Assembly (NCBI RefSeq): GCF_000717345.1
Contig: NZ_JNZA01000061.1
Location: 1 to 29,737, forward strand
Origin: Streptomyces lydicus
Lineage (GTDB): Bacteria; Actinomycetota; Actinomycetes; Streptomycetales; Streptomycetaceae
Direction of reading: 5' to 3'
Length of the DNA: 29,737 nucleotides
Within the stretch, counting starts at the first letter, position 1. Each line of letters begins with the position of its first letter. Position numbers and translations under genes: made by a program. The notes under the pieces are model-generated. The model did not search any database and was not told the DNA's origin. It saw only the letters and a list, made by a program, of their open reading frames with translations. Positions 1-7,865 of the stretch are shown here, one piece after another.

Positions 1-37
1 GGAGTCTCGTGGGCTCGGAGATGTGTATAAGAGACAG
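1..37 (+). other. Illumina Nextera adapter remnant (not genomic)
   Basis: Bases 4-37 read as the Nextera read-2 transposase adapter, ending in the 19-base Tn5 mosaic end at 19-37 (AGATGTGTATAAGAGACAG). Bases 1-3 may be the end of an index. Genomic sequence starts at about 38. This is a library artefact left on a contig end and should be trimmed; it is not a transposon scar in the organism. Confidence 0.98.
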
Positions 38-120
38 GTCCCTAGGGGGCGGGAGGTCCCCTTGCGAGCCAACTACCCGGATTGCGGCGGGAGTTAACGT
101 CGCCCGTACCGGCTGACGCC

Positions 121-1314
121 TCACCTCCGCAGCAGCGTCACCACCGCCGCCCCACCCAGGCCGATGTTGTGGGCGAGGCCGATCCGGGCGCCGGGGACCT
201 GACGGTCGCCGGCCGTGCCGCGGAGCTGCCAGACCAGTTCGGCGGCCTGGGCCAGGCCCGTCGCGCCGAGCGGGTGCCCCTTGGAGATCAGGCCGCCGGA
301 CGGATTGACCACCCAGCGGCCGCCGTAGGTGGTGGCCCCGTCGGCGACCAGCTTTCCCGACGCGCCGTCCGGACACAGGCCCAGCGCCTCGTACGTCAGC
401 AGCTCGTTGATGGAGAAGCAGTCGTGCAGCTCGATGACGTCCACGTCCTCGATGCCGAGGCCGCTCGCCGCGTACGCCCGCAGGGCGGCGGCCCGCGACA
501 TCGGTTTGCCGACGACGTCGATGCAGGAGCCGGACGTGAAACTCTCCTCCGTGTCGGTCGTCATGGCCTGGGCGGCGATCTCCACCGCCCGGTCGGTCAG
601 ACCGTGCTCGCGGACGAACCGCTCGGAGGCGACGACCGCCGCGGCCGCGCCGTCGGAGGTCGGTGAGCACTGGAGCTTGGTCAGCGGCCGGTGGACGGTC
701 CGGGCGGCGAGCACCTCCTCGACCGTGTAGACGTCCCGGAACTGCGCGTACGGGTTGTGCGCGGAATGCCGGTGGTTCTTGGCGCCGACGGCGGCGAGCT
801 GCTCGGCGGTGGTGCCGTACCGCTCCATGTGCTCCCGGGCCGCGTTGCCGAAGATCTGGGCGGTGGACGGGGTCTGCTCGAAGCCGTGGGCGGCCGCCAT
901 CACGCCGTAGTGGCGGGCCACCGGAGAGGTCGCGAAGTCCCCGCCGTCCGCACCGCCCCCCAGCGCGCCACGCCGCATCTTCTCGAAACCGAGGGCCAGC
1001 ACGCAGTCGTTGAGGCCCGCCTCGACGAACTGCCGCGCCATCATCAGCGCGGTCGAGCCGGTCGCGCAGTTGTTGTTGACGTTGTAGACGGGGACGCCGG
1101 TCAGGCCCAGTTCGTAGACGGCGCGCTGACCGGCCGTCGAGGACTGGTAGCAGTAGCCGGCCGCCACCTGCTCGACCGCCTCGTAGCCGGTCCCGGCGTC
1201 CGCGAGGGCCTTGCCGCCCGCCTCCTTCACCATGTCCCAGTACTGCCACGCGCGGGTCTCGGGCTTCTCGAACGCGGTCATGCCGACGCCGACGATGTAT
1301 GCCTTGCCAGCCAT
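121..1314 (-). CDS. SCPx/Ltp1-type thiolase (lipid-transfer protein family)
   Basis: A 397-residue thiolase of the sterol-carrier-protein-x N-terminal domain type. The nucleophile is Cys83 in [11 protein letters not shown]. His297 lies in ELHDCF, and His347 lies in [14 protein letters not shown]; these are characteristic of SCPx thiolases, which cleave 3-oxo or branched acyl-CoAs of sterol side chains and branched fatty acids. There is no C-terminal SCP2 lipid-binding domain. The ATG is preceded by a good GGAGG ribosome site. The gene lies 95 bp downstream of the fadE34-like gene on the same strand, so the two probably share a transcript. It resembles Ltp1 of mycobacteria more than Ltp2, the DUF35-dependent aldolase, because the full thiolase motifs are intact. 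Function within steroid catabolism is inferred from context. Confidence 0.92.
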   Translation of the reverse strand: MAGKAYIVGVGMTAFEKPETRAWQYWDMVKEAGGKALADAGTGYEAVEQVAAGYCYQSSTAGQRAVYELGLTGVPVYNVNNNCATGSTALMMARQFVEAGLNDCVLALGFEKMRRGALGGGADGGDFATSPVARHYGVMAAAHGFEQTPSTAQIFGNAAREHMERYGTTAEQLAAVGAKNHRHSAHNPYAQFRDVYTVEEVLAARTVHRPLTKLQCSPTSDGAAAAVVASERFVREHGLTDRAVEIAAQAMTTDTEESFTSGSCIDVVGKPMSRAAALRAYAASGLGIEDVDVIELHDCFSINELLTYEALGLCPDGASGKLVADGATTYGGRWVVNPSGGLISKGHPLGATGLAQAAELVWQLRGTAGDRQVPGARIGLAHNIGLGGAAVVTLLRR

Positions 1315-1343
1315 GCGGTCCTCCGGAACGGTCAGCGTGGAAC

Positions 1344-1388
1344 GGGGAATGGGGAGCGGGGAATGGGGAGCGGGGAGCGGGGAGCGGG
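1344..1388. repeat. G-rich heptamer tandem repeat
   Basis: Six direct heptamer units, GGGGAAT or GGGGAGC, run head to tail from 1344 to 1385, followed by GGG. They occupy the gap between the acyl-CoA dehydrogenase stop and the thiolase start. Runs of four G separated by three bases could form a G-quadruplex on the plus strand, which is the template strand of both flanking genes. Confidence 0.9.
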
Positions 1389-1409
1389 CGCCGGGTGGGG
1401 GCGGCGGGG

Positions 1410-3620
1410 TCAGACCAGGGGGCGGGGCTCCGGGTCGCGGGGCAGGCCGAGCAGCCGCTCCGCCACGACGTTGCGCTGCACCTGGGTCGTACCGCCGGCG
1501 ATGGTCAGACAGCGCGACATCAAGAAGCCGTGCAGCGCCCGCTCACCGGCCCCTTCGCGCACCGCGCCGGCCGGACCGAGCAGCTCCAGGGCCAGCTCGG
1601 CGACCTTCTGCTGGTGTGGGGTCTGCACCAGCTTGCGGATGCTCGCGCCGGCGCCCGGCTCCAGCCCCGACACCTGCTGGAGCGTGGTGCGCAGTCCGAT
1701 GCAGCCCAGGGCGTGCGCCTCCGCGGCCAGCTCGCCCACCTTCCCCAGCACCCCCTGCGGGTCGGCCCCGGCCCGCACCGGTCCGTCCGGCGCGGCGACC
1801 CGTTCGACGATCGCCTCCAGACCGGTGTCGAAGGTCAACTGGTCGGCCATGTGGACGCGTTCGTTGTCCAGGGTGGTGCGGGCCACCTTCCAGCCGTTGT
1901 TCACCTCACCGACCACCGCGTCGGCCGGCAGCAGCACGTCGTCGAAGTAGACCTCGTTGAAGAGCTCCTCCCCGGTGATCTCCTTCAGCGGGCGGACGTC
2001 GATGCCGGGGCTCGCCATGTCGACGACGAAGAACGTCAGCCCCTGGTGCTTGGGCGCGTCCGGGTCGGTACGGGCGAGCAGGATGCCGTGGCTCGACCAC
2101 CGGGCGGCCGACGTCCACACCTTCTGGCCGTTGACCCGCCAGCCCCCGCCGTCGACCCGTTCGGCGCGGGTCCGCAGCGACGCCAGGTCCGAGCCCGCCC
2201 CGGGCTCGGAGAACAGCTGGCACCACAGCAGTTCGCCGCGCAGCGTCGGCCCCAGAAAGCGCTCCTGCTGGGCCGGGGTGCCGTGCGCGAGCAGCGAGGG
2301 CACCACCCAGGTGGCGATGCCCAGCTCGCTGATCCGCACCCCGGCGGCCGCCAACTCCTGCTGGATCGCCAGCTGCTGGACGGGGTCGGCGCCCAGTCCG
2401 TAGGGCCTGGGGAGGTGCGGGGCGGCGTAGCCGGTGGGGGCGAGCCGGCGGCGTACGGCGGCGGGGTCCAGGCCGTGGACGCGCTCGATGACGACCCGGG
2501 CCTCGGCGCGGTACCGGTCGGCTTCGGCGGGCAGTTCCAGGCGCAGCGCACGCCGGGCGCCGTCCGCGGCGAGGCGGGCGGCGCGCCGCCGGTGGACGTC
2601 GCCGCCGCCGAGCAGCTGGCGGGCCACCAGCGCCCGGCGCAGGTGCAGATGGGCGTCGTGCTCCCAGGTGAAGCCGATGCCGCCGAGGATCTGGATGCAG
2701 TCCTTGGCGCAGCTGAAGGCGGCGTCCAGGGCGGTGGCGGTGGCGAGCGCGGCGGTCAGCCCGCGGGGGCCGGGCGGCTCGTGCGCCGCGCGGGCCGCGT
2801 CCCACACGAGGGCGCGGGCCTGCTCGCAGCGTACGAGCATGTCGGCGCAGAGGTGCTTGACGGCCTGGAACTGGCCGATGGGGCGGCCGAACTGTTCGCG
2901 TACGGTGGCGTGTTCGGTGGCGGTGGTGAGCGCCCGGGCGGCTGTGCCGCAGGCTTCCGCGGCGAACAGCACGCCGGCCAGGTCGTGGACGAGGGTGTCG
3001 TCGAGGTCCAGCAGCCGTGCGCCGGGCACCCGGACGCCGTGGGCGACGACCTCGGCGGTGGGCCGGGTCGGGTCGGCGCTCTCCTGGACGCGTACGGTCA
3101 GCGCCGCGGCGTCGACGGCGAGCCACACCGTTCCGGTGGGCGCCTCGGCGGCCAGCACGATCAGGTCCGCGTCGGCTCCGGCGAGGACCGGCGGCGCGGT
3201 GCCGTCCAGGACGTAGCCGTCGGCGGTCTCGGCGGCGGTGAGCGTGCCCGGGCCGAGTGCGACGGCGCCGAGGAGTTGGCCGGTGGCGAGGGCCCGTACG
3301 AGGGGTCGGGCGCCGGCGCGGTGCAGCAGCGCGGCGGCGAGGGTGGTGGGCAGGAAGGGGCCGGGGAGTGCGGCGCGGCCCAGCTCCTCCAGCACCACGG
3401 CGAGGTCGAGGAGCGCGCCGCCGCCTCCGCCGTCGGCCTCGGGGAGGTGGAGGCCGAGCAGGCCCTGCGCGGCGAGGGCGTCCCAGTAGGCGGGGCGCCC
3501 GTGCCGTCCGGGTGCGGCGTCGAGCAGTTTGCGCACTTCCTCGGGCGGCACGGTCCGGGCTACCCATCCGGCCACGGCTCCGGCCAGGTCGCGTTGCTCC
3601 TGCGTGATTCCGATGCCCAT
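1410..3620 (-). CDS. fadE34: Fused two-domain acyl-CoA dehydrogenase, FadE34/ChsE3-like
   Basis: A 736-residue protein with two acyl-CoA dehydrogenase (ACAD) modules. Module 1 (about 1-350) has [16 protein letters not shown] at 241-256 and [10 protein letters not shown] at 313-322, with Glu320. Module 2 (about 365-736) has the FAD/substrate loop SEPGAGSDL at 471-479 and ends in a [15 protein letters not shown] tail. Where many ACADs carry the catalytic Glu of YEGTSQIQR, module 2 has AGGTTQVQR. Fused ACADs of this size include mycobacterial FadE34 (ChsE3), which dehydrogenates steroid side-chain CoA esters and is encoded next to kstR. ATG 3620 was chosen because the protein then begins at the usual ACAD N-terminus (MGIGITQEQ) and the start lies 7 nt after a -10 element, as expected for a leaderless mRNA. 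A longer in-frame start at 3755 would translate through the operators. A KstR box lies just upstream. Confidence 0.88.
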   Translation of the reverse strand: MGIGITQEQRDLAGAVAGWVARTVPPEEVRKLLDAAPGRHGRPAYWDALAAQGLLGLHLPEADGGGGGALLDLAVVLEELGRAALPGPFLPTTLAAALLHRAGARPLVRALATGQLLGAVALGPGTLTAAETADGYVLDGTAPPVLAGADADLIVLAAEAPTGTVWLAVDAAALTVRVQESADPTRPTAEVVAHGVRVPGARLLDLDDTLVHDLAGVLFAAEACGTAARALTTATEHATVREQFGRPIGQFQAVKHLCADMLVRCEQARALVWDAARAAHEPPGPRGLTAALATATALDAAFSCAKDCIQILGGIGFTWEHDAHLHLRRALVARQLLGGGDVHRRRAARLAADGARRALRLELPAEADRYRAEARVVIERVHGLDPAAVRRRLAPTGYAAPHLPRPYGLGADPVQQLAIQQELAAAGVRISELGIATWVVPSLLAHGTPAQQERFLGPTLRGELLWCQLFSEPGAGSDLASLRTRAERVDGGGWRVNGQKVWTSAARWSSHGILLARTDPDAPKHQGLTFFVVDMASPGIDVRPLKEITGEELFNEVYFDDVLLPADAVVGEVNNGWKVARTTLDNERVHMADQLTFDTGLEAIVERVAAPDGPVRAGADPQGVLGKVGELAAEAHALGCIGLRTTLQQVSGLEPGAGASIRKLVQTPHQQKVAELALELLGPAGAVREGAGERALHGFLMSRCLTIAGGTTQVQRNVVAERLLGLPRDPEPRPLV

Positions 3621-3627
3621 GCGGGGC

Positions 3628-3633
3628 AGACTA
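3628..3633 (-). promoter_or_regulatory. -10 element of fadE34-like gene (leaderless)
   Basis: The minus strand reads TAGTCT, then 7 nt, then the ATG at 3620. This matches the TAnnnT-N7-start arrangement of leaderless actinobacterial genes, and there is no Shine-Dalgarno sequence. The -35 is weak, near TTCCGT about 17 bp upstream. Confidence 0.6.
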
Positions 3634-3645
3634 GAACACGTTCCA
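3632..3645. promoter_or_regulatory. KstR operator 1 (fadE34 promoter)
   Basis: TAGAACACGTTCCA is an exact match to TnnAACnnGTTnnA, the operator of the TetR-family steroid regulator KstR. It overlaps the -10 element of the fadE34-like gene, a position where bound repressor would block RNA polymerase. Confidence 0.82.
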
Positions 3646-3647
3646 AT

Positions 3648-3662
3648 CTGACGGAAGGTCAG
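3648..3662. promoter_or_regulatory. Inverted repeat CTGAC-N5-GTCAG (second operator at fadE34)
   Basis: CTGAC GGAAG GTCAG is a perfect 5-bp inverted repeat two bases beyond the KstR box, over the expected -35 region. The same symmetric pattern occurs at 6789-6803 before the LLM oxidoreductase, and a variant occurs at 14767-14787. It is likely the site of another TetR-type regulator; the protein is not identified. Confidence 0.6.
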
Positions 3663-4008
3663 GTGCGGGTTTTGATGCGGGGCCGGGCGGATGCGGGCGG
3701 TTCGGTGAATTCCGCCCCGGCTCCCCCCCCCACGAATTCCCCGCTTTCGCGGCATCCACGGAAACGGCCGCCGGTAAAAGCGCGTCGCGGAGCGAACGTA
3801 AGGAAGCGGTGAAAAGAGGAAGAAGGGCAGGAAAGCGAGGGAAGAAATCTCACTCCCGCCCCGATAGCCCCCTCCGCATCACGAGCCCACCTCCTGCGTA
3901 CCACGAGCCCACCCGCCGCATCGCTATCCGCCCACACCACCCACGCATCACGCGTCCCACCCCATACGGCACGATGAGCCATCCGACCGCACCACCAGGA
4001 GGAAGCCC
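3663..4008. other. Intergenic leader with short direct repeats
   Basis: This non-coding stretch lies between the fadE34 operators and the methyltransferase. It holds a nine-C run at 3723-3731, two copies of CACGAGCCCACC (3880-3891 and 3902-3913) and two of CGCATCACG (3875-3883 and 3944-3952). A longer in-frame N-terminus of the acyl-CoA dehydrogenase could be read in part of it but looks unlike protein. No clear -35/-10 pair for the downstream gene was found. Confidence 0.5.
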
Positions 4009-4674
4009 ATGCCCGGTCCCACGGCTCCGTCCGCTCCGAAGCCGGAGATACTCGCCGCGTTCGAGGCGGCGAAGGGCTTCATGCCCGTGGACGAGGGGCT
4101 CGCGCTGTACGCGGCGGCGGCCGAGGCGGCGGCGCTGGGGCTGCCGCTGGTGGAGGTCGGCACCTACTGCGGCCGGTCCACGATCCTGCTCGCGGACGCC
4201 GCGCGGGAGGCCGGCGTGGTGGCCGTCACCGTCGACCACCACCGGGGCAGCGAGGAGCAGCAGCCGGGCTGGGACTACCACGATCCGGACGTCGTGGACC
4301 CGGAGGTCGGCCGGATGGACACCCTGCCCACCTTCCGCCGCACGCTGCACGCCGCGGGCCTGGAGGACCAGGTGATCGCCGTGGTGGGCCGCTCGCCGCA
4401 GGTCGCGGCGGTGTGGCAGGCGCCGGTGGGCCTGGTCTTCATCGACGGCGGGCACACCGACGAGCACGCGGGCGCCGACTACGAGGGCTGGGCACCGCAT
4501 GTCGCGCCCGGCGGTCTGCTGGTGATCCACGACGTGTTCCCGGACCCGGTCGACGAATGGACGGGCCAGGCCCCGTACCGCATCTACCGCAGGGCCCTGG
4601 AGTCCGGCGCCTTCACCGAGATCTCGGCGCACCGGTCGCTGCGCGTCCTGCGACGCACGGGCCCCGGCAGCTGA
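4009..4674 (+). CDS. Class I SAM-dependent methyltransferase (Methyltransf_24-like)
   Basis: A 221-residue protein with a Rossmann methyltransferase fold. Motif I is VEVGTYCGRST (48-58), an acidic turn TVDHH follows, and the post-II segment VFIDGGHTDEHAGADYEGW (143-161) is typical of the Methyltransf_24 group. A GGLLVIHD strand precedes the C-terminal region. The substrate is unknown; nothing indicates a steroid. AGGAGG 6 nt before the ATG gives a strong start. It is transcribed divergently from the fadE34-like gene, but the KstR box sits about 360 bp away on the far side, so coregulation is not indicated. Confidence 0.85.
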   Translation: MPGPTAPSAPKPEILAAFEAAKGFMPVDEGLALYAAAAEAAALGLPLVEVGTYCGRSTILLADAAREAGVVAVTVDHHRGSEEQQPGWDYHDPDVVDPEVGRMDTLPTFRRTLHAAGLEDQVIAVVGRSPQVAAVWQAPVGLVFIDGGHTDEHAGADYEGWAPHVAPGGLLVIHDVFPDPVDEWTGQAPYRIYRRALESGAFTEISAHRSLRVLRRTGPGS

Positions 4675-4680
4675 GCCAGC

Positions 4681-4686
4681 TACGAT
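4681..4686 (+). promoter_or_regulatory. -10 element for leaderless amidase mRNA
   Basis: TACGAT is followed by 7 nt and then the GTG at 4694, the usual spacing when transcription begins on the start codon. It lies just after the methyltransferase stop, so the amidase can be transcribed independently despite the short gap. Confidence 0.55.
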
Positions 4687-4693
4687 CGCCCAC

Positions 4694-5620
4694 GTGTCGA
4701 ACGGCAGTACTTTCCCCCCGCACCGCCGCCTGCGCGGCACCCTGCTCCTCGTCCTGGCGGCCGTGGTGGTCGTGAGCCTGGGGGGCTGGCTGCTCTGGCG
4801 GGCCTGGGGTGACGGCGGCCCGCCGGGGGCCGGGCGGCCCGCGGCGAGCGGGCCGTCGGACGCGGCCTCCGGGGGGCAGTCGGCAGGCGGGAGCGGGTCC
4901 GACGGCAAGAAGGGCGCCGGCTCCGGCGGTACGACGGCTCCGGGCGCCGGCCTCAAGGGCAGGACCGTGCTGATCGACCCGGGACACAATCCGCACAACC
5001 GCGATCACGGCCGGGAGATCGGCCGGCTGGTGGACATCGGCACCGGGCGCAAGGAGTGCGACACCACCGGCACGGCCACCGACGACGGCTACGCCGAGGC
5101 GTCCTTCACCCTGGACGTCGCCCGCCGCGCCCGCACCCTCCTCCAGCGCGAGGGCGCCAAGGTGGTCTTCACCCAGGACGGCGACCGCCCCTACGGGCCG
5201 TGCGTGGACGAGCGGGCGGCCGCCGGGAACAAGGCGCACGCCGATGCCGCGGTCTCGATCCACGCCGACGGCTCGGCGGCCGGCAACCGCGGCTTCCACG
5301 TGATCCTGCCCGCGCGCGTGTCGGCCGGCCCGGCCGACACCGCCGCGATCGTCGGACCCTCGCGGCGGCTGGGCGAGCAACTGGCCGGCCGGTTCGGCGC
5401 GGTAACCGGAAGCAAACCGTCCAATTACATCGGCGGCGGCACCGGACTCGACACCCGCTCCGATCTCGGCGGCCTCAACCTCTCGGACGTACCGAAGGTG
5501 TTCATCGAGTGCGGCAATATGCGCGATCCGAAGGACGCCGCGCAATTGACCGACGCGCGGTGGCGGGAAAAGGCGGCCCGGGGGATCACCGCGGGCATTA
5601 CGGACTTCTTGGCGCACTGA
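4694..5620 (+). CDS. N-acetylmuramoyl-L-alanine amidase (Amidase_3), membrane-anchored
   Basis: A 308-residue cell-wall hydrolase that would cleave the MurNAc-L-alanine bond of peptidoglycan. An N-terminal signal-anchor helix spans about 15-36 and is followed by a Gly/Ser/Ala-rich linker (37-88). The Amidase_3 domain (about 90-308) shows the zinc-ligand pattern His98 (IDPGH), Glu135 and His190 (SIHADG), and the catalytic Glu272 (FIECGN). The GTG start follows a -10 element by 7 nt, and no Shine-Dalgarno sequence is visible. The start gives a normal signal anchor. It acts outside the membrane, most likely in wall turnover, and has no evident link to the neighbouring steroid genes. Confidence 0.9.
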   Translation: MSNGSTFPPHRRLRGTLLLVLAAVVVVSLGGWLLWRAWGDGGPPGAGRPAASGPSDAASGGQSAGGSGSDGKKGAGSGGTTAPGAGLKGRTVLIDPGHNPHNRDHGREIGRLVDIGTGRKECDTTGTATDDGYAEASFTLDVARRARTLLQREGAKVVFTQDGDRPYGPCVDERAAAGNKAHADAAVSIHADGSAAGNRGFHVILPARVSAGPADTAAIVGPSRRLGEQLAGRFGAVTGSKPSNYIGGGTGLDTRSDLGGLNLSDVPKVFIECGNMRDPKDAAQLTDARWREKAARGITAGITDFLAH

Positions 5621-5841
5621 CCGCGCCCCCGCACCGGATCCGATACACCCGCGATACCGCCTCCTGTACACCTCCGGTACCGGTTCTCCTACGGCGCCCG
5701 ATAGCGCGCCGAAACGAACACGACGGCCCGCCGGATTCGGCGATAGGTTCCCCTTTACGATGGGTGGCCACCGCCGTGCCTCGCACCGCGCGCACCGCGA
5801 CAGCGACGACCAGACCCGCGAAAGAGACAAAGGACCCTTAC

Positions 5842-6687
5842 GTGAACATCCGCTCCCTCACTCGAGGCGACGGCGTGGTGATCGGAGCAGCGGTGTTGCT
5901 GTTCATCGCCTCGTTCCTCGACCTCACCGGCGGCCCGGACTGCTCCGGCCCGTACGCCAAGTTCTGCGAAGCCCAGGACTACAGCAGCAGCAACGCCTGG
6001 GACGCGCTGTCCACGCTCATGAGCATGTACCTGGCCGGAGTGATCGGCGCGGCGATCGTCATCATCAGCCGTGCGCTGCCGCAGCCGCGCAAGGTCGCCG
6101 GTCTCGACCTCGGCCAGTTCGGCGTCGCCCTGACCATCTTCGCGGCGTGGACGGCGTTCTGGAGCATCATCGACGCCAACAGCGCGGGCGCGGGCCTGAT
6201 CATCGGTCTGATCGCGGCGCTGATCCTGGCCGCCGGCGCGGTCGCCGGACCGCTGGTCCCGGCACTGCAGCCCGCCCTGATCGGCTCCCCCAAGCCGCAG
6301 GCCGCCCCGTACGGCGCCGGCCCCAACCCGGGTTACGGCTACCCGGGCGCGCAGCAGCAGGCGGGCGGTTACGGCTACCCGGGCGGCCAGCAGCAGCCGC
6401 AGGCCGGTCAGACGCACGGTCAGCAGGTCCCGGCCGAGGCGACGGCGGGCGGCGCGGCGGGTGCCACTCCGGCGGCCGGCACCGCGCCGGAGTTCGCACC
6501 GTTCTGGTTCGCGGTGCCCGTGGCGCGCCCGCTGTACGGCGAGGACGGTTCGCCGTCGCCGATCGCCGAACTGGCGCCCGGCACCTGGTACCTCGCGGTG
6601 GAGCAGCGCGGCCAGGCCCTGATCGCGCAGACCCAGGACGGCCGGCGCGGCGTCCTTCAGGACACCACCGGCATCCAGCGCGGCTGA
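5842..6687 (+). CDS. Four-helix membrane protein with YGYPG/Gln-rich linker (DUF5336-like)
   Basis: A 281-residue protein with four hydrophobic segments at about 11-29, 61-80, 94-112 and 117-141. A Pro/Gly/Gln/Tyr-rich linker follows with repeated YGYPG motifs (about 165-185), then an Ala/Gly-rich spacer and a soluble domain (about 212-281) beginning EFAPFWFAVPVARPLYGEDG. The layout resembles actinobacterial DUF5336 and 34-kDa-antigen-like membrane proteins; that assignment is tentative and the function is unknown. The GTG start is supported by AAAGGA at a spacing of 8 nt. The 221 bp upstream hold no promoter I can defend. A strong stem-loop follows the stop codon, so it is probably monocistronic. 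Confidence 0.75.
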   Translation: MNIRSLTRGDGVVIGAAVLLFIASFLDLTGGPDCSGPYAKFCEAQDYSSSNAWDALSTLMSMYLAGVIGAAIVIISRALPQPRKVAGLDLGQFGVALTIFAAWTAFWSIIDANSAGAGLIIGLIAALILAAGAVAGPLVPALQPALIGSPKPQAAPYGAGPNPGYGYPGAQQQAGGYGYPGGQQQPQAGQTHGQQVPAEATAGGAAGATPAAGTAPEFAPFWFAVPVARPLYGEDGSPSPIAELAPGTWYLAVEQRGQALIAQTQDGRRGVLQDTTGIQRG

Positions 6688-6711
6688 CCCGCACGCCCAG
6701 CGGTCCTTTCC

Positions 6712-6742
6712 CGGCCCCTCGCCCTCCACGGGCGGGGGGCCG
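6712..6742 (+). terminator. Stem-loop terminator after the DUF5336-like gene
   Basis: A 13-bp stem (6712-6724 with 6730-6742, one T-G wobble) encloses a 5-nt loop, 24 bp after the stop codon. There is no long U tract, which is usual for Streptomyces terminators. Confidence 0.75.
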
Positions 6743-6771
6743 TTGCCATGTCCGCGGCCCGGCCGTACAGT
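6743..6771 (+). promoter_or_regulatory. Promoter of the LLM oxidoreductase
   Basis: TTGCCA at 6743-6748 and TACAGT at 6766-6771 are separated by 17 bp, a good sigma-70/HrdB-type pair. Transcription would start near 6778. The CTGAC-N5-GTCAG inverted repeat lies just downstream. Confidence 0.65.
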
Positions 6772-6788
6772 CGCCGCACGCACGGCAT

Positions 6789-6803
6789 CTGACGTTCAGT
6801 CAG
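6789..6803. promoter_or_regulatory. Inverted repeat CTGAC-N5-GTCAG (LLM operator)
   Basis: CTGAC GTTCA GTCAG is a perfect inverted repeat about 10-25 bp after the predicted transcription start, a position where a repressor would block initiation or clearance. It has the same arms and spacing as the element at 3648-3662. Confidence 0.62.
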
Positions 6804-6840
6804 CACACGGTGTGGGCACCGTCCGAGAGGGGCGATCGGC

Positions 6841-7851
6841 ATGCGACTCGGTCTGGCACTGGGCTACTGGGGCCGCGGCCCCGACCCCCGGCACCTCGCT
6901 CTCGCCCGCGAGGCGGAGCGGCTGGGCTACGACTCGGTGTGGACCGCGGAAGCCTGGGGCTCGGACGCGTTCACCGCGCTGACCTGGATCGCCGCCCACA
7001 CCTCCCGTATCCGGCTGGGTACCGGCATCGCGCAGATGGCCGCCCGCACCCCCACCGCCACCGCGATGCACGCCCTCACCCTCGACCATCTCTCCGGTGG
7101 CCGGCTGTTGCTGGGCCTGGGACTGTCCGGGCCGCAGGTCGTCGAGGGGTGGTACGGGCGGCCGTTCCCCAAGAGCCCGCTGACCGCCACCCGCGAATAC
7201 GTGGACACGATCCGTCAGGTCCTGCGCCGCGAGGGCCCGGTGGAGGTGGACGGGCTGTTCCATCCGCTGCCCTACCGCGGCGCGGACGGCACCGGTCTGG
7301 GCAAGGCGCTCAAGCCGATCACCCATCCGCTGCGGGCCGGGATCCCGCTCCTGCTGGGCGCCGAGGGCCCCAGGAACATCGCCCAGACGACCCGGATCGC
7401 GGACGGCTGGCTGCCGCTGTACTGGTCGCCGCAGCGCACCGGCGTCTACCGGGACGCGCTGGCCGACGCCCCGCCGGGCTTTCTGATCGCGCCCATGGCA
7501 CGCGCCGTGGTCTGCAATGACGTCGCCGAAGGGCTGCTGCCGGTCAAGGCGATGCTCGGCTTCTACATCGGCGGGATGGGCGCCGCGGCCAAGAACTTCC
7601 ACGCCGACCTGATGGCGCGGATGGGCTTCGCGGAGGACGCCCGGCGGGTGCAGCGGCTCTTCCTCGAAGGCCGCAGGGAGGAGGCCGTACGCGCCGTGCC
7701 GGACGCCTTCGCCGACGAGATATCCCTGGTCGGGCCACGTGAACGGATCGCCGAGCGGCTGGCGTTGTGGCGTGCGGGCCCGGTCACCGACCTGCTGGTC
7801 ACCGCACCGGACCCGCACACGCTACGGGTGCTGGCCGAGCTGAACTCCTGA
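6841..7851 (+). CDS. LLM-class F420-dependent oxidoreductase
   Basis: A 336-residue luciferase-like (LLM) TIM-barrel protein. The N-terminus MRLGLALGYWG, the segment LGTGIAQMAARTPTATAMHALTLDHLSGGRLLLGLG (about 59-95) and SGPQVVEGWYG just after it are typical of F420-using LLM oxidoreductases. F420 rather than FMN is inferred from family resemblance. The opening and the SGPQV-EGWYG block recall mycobacterial Rv3520c, which as I remember lies in the KstR-controlled region of M. tuberculosis. GAGAGGGG before the ATG gives a good start. The gene has its own promoter with a symmetric operator, and it converges on the next gene with only 14 bp between stop codons. Confidence 0.88.
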   Translation: MRLGLALGYWGRGPDPRHLALAREAERLGYDSVWTAEAWGSDAFTALTWIAAHTSRIRLGTGIAQMAARTPTATAMHALTLDHLSGGRLLLGLGLSGPQVVEGWYGRPFPKSPLTATREYVDTIRQVLRREGPVEVDGLFHPLPYRGADGTGLGKALKPITHPLRAGIPLLLGAEGPRNIAQTTRIADGWLPLYWSPQRTGVYRDALADAPPGFLIAPMARAVVCNDVAEGLLPVKAMLGFYIGGMGAAAKNFHADLMARMGFAEDARRVQRLFLEGRREEAVRAVPDAFADEISLVGPRERIAERLALWRAGPVTDLLVTAPDPHTLRVLAELNS

Positions 7852-7853
7852 CC

Positions 7854-7865
7854 GCGGCCGGCCGC
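7854..7865. repeat. 12-bp perfect palindrome between convergent stops
   Basis: GCGGCCGGCCGC fills almost the whole gap between the LLM stop (7849-7851) and the stop of the opposing gene (7866-7868). It could act as a very short bidirectional hairpin, but it is small and may be chance in such GC-rich DNA. Confidence 0.4.

Noticed and set aside
19..37. A Tn5-type transposon end
   Set aside because: The mosaic end is directly attached to the Nextera primer sequence and sits at base 1 of the contig, so it is a library adapter.
3723..3731. Nine-C homopolymer as a phase-variable tract
   Set aside because: It is not in a gene or recognisable promoter; such runs are also prone to sequencing error.
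3621..3755. N-terminal extension of the fadE34-like protein
   Set aside because: It would start upstream of both operators and the -10 element and reads MPRKRGIRGGGSRGG-like sequence not found in acyl-CoA dehydrogenases.
1299..3812. Very long open frame on the plus strand opposite fadE34
   Set aside because: It is a GC-driven shadow: its protein is low-complexity Gly/Ala/Arg/Val without motifs, while the minus frame carries clear acyl-CoA dehydrogenase blocks.
5760..7520. Long plus-strand frame across the membrane-protein and LLM genes
   Set aside because: It crosses a terminator and a promoter, is mostly Arg/Pro/Gly, and is out of frame with two well-supported genes.
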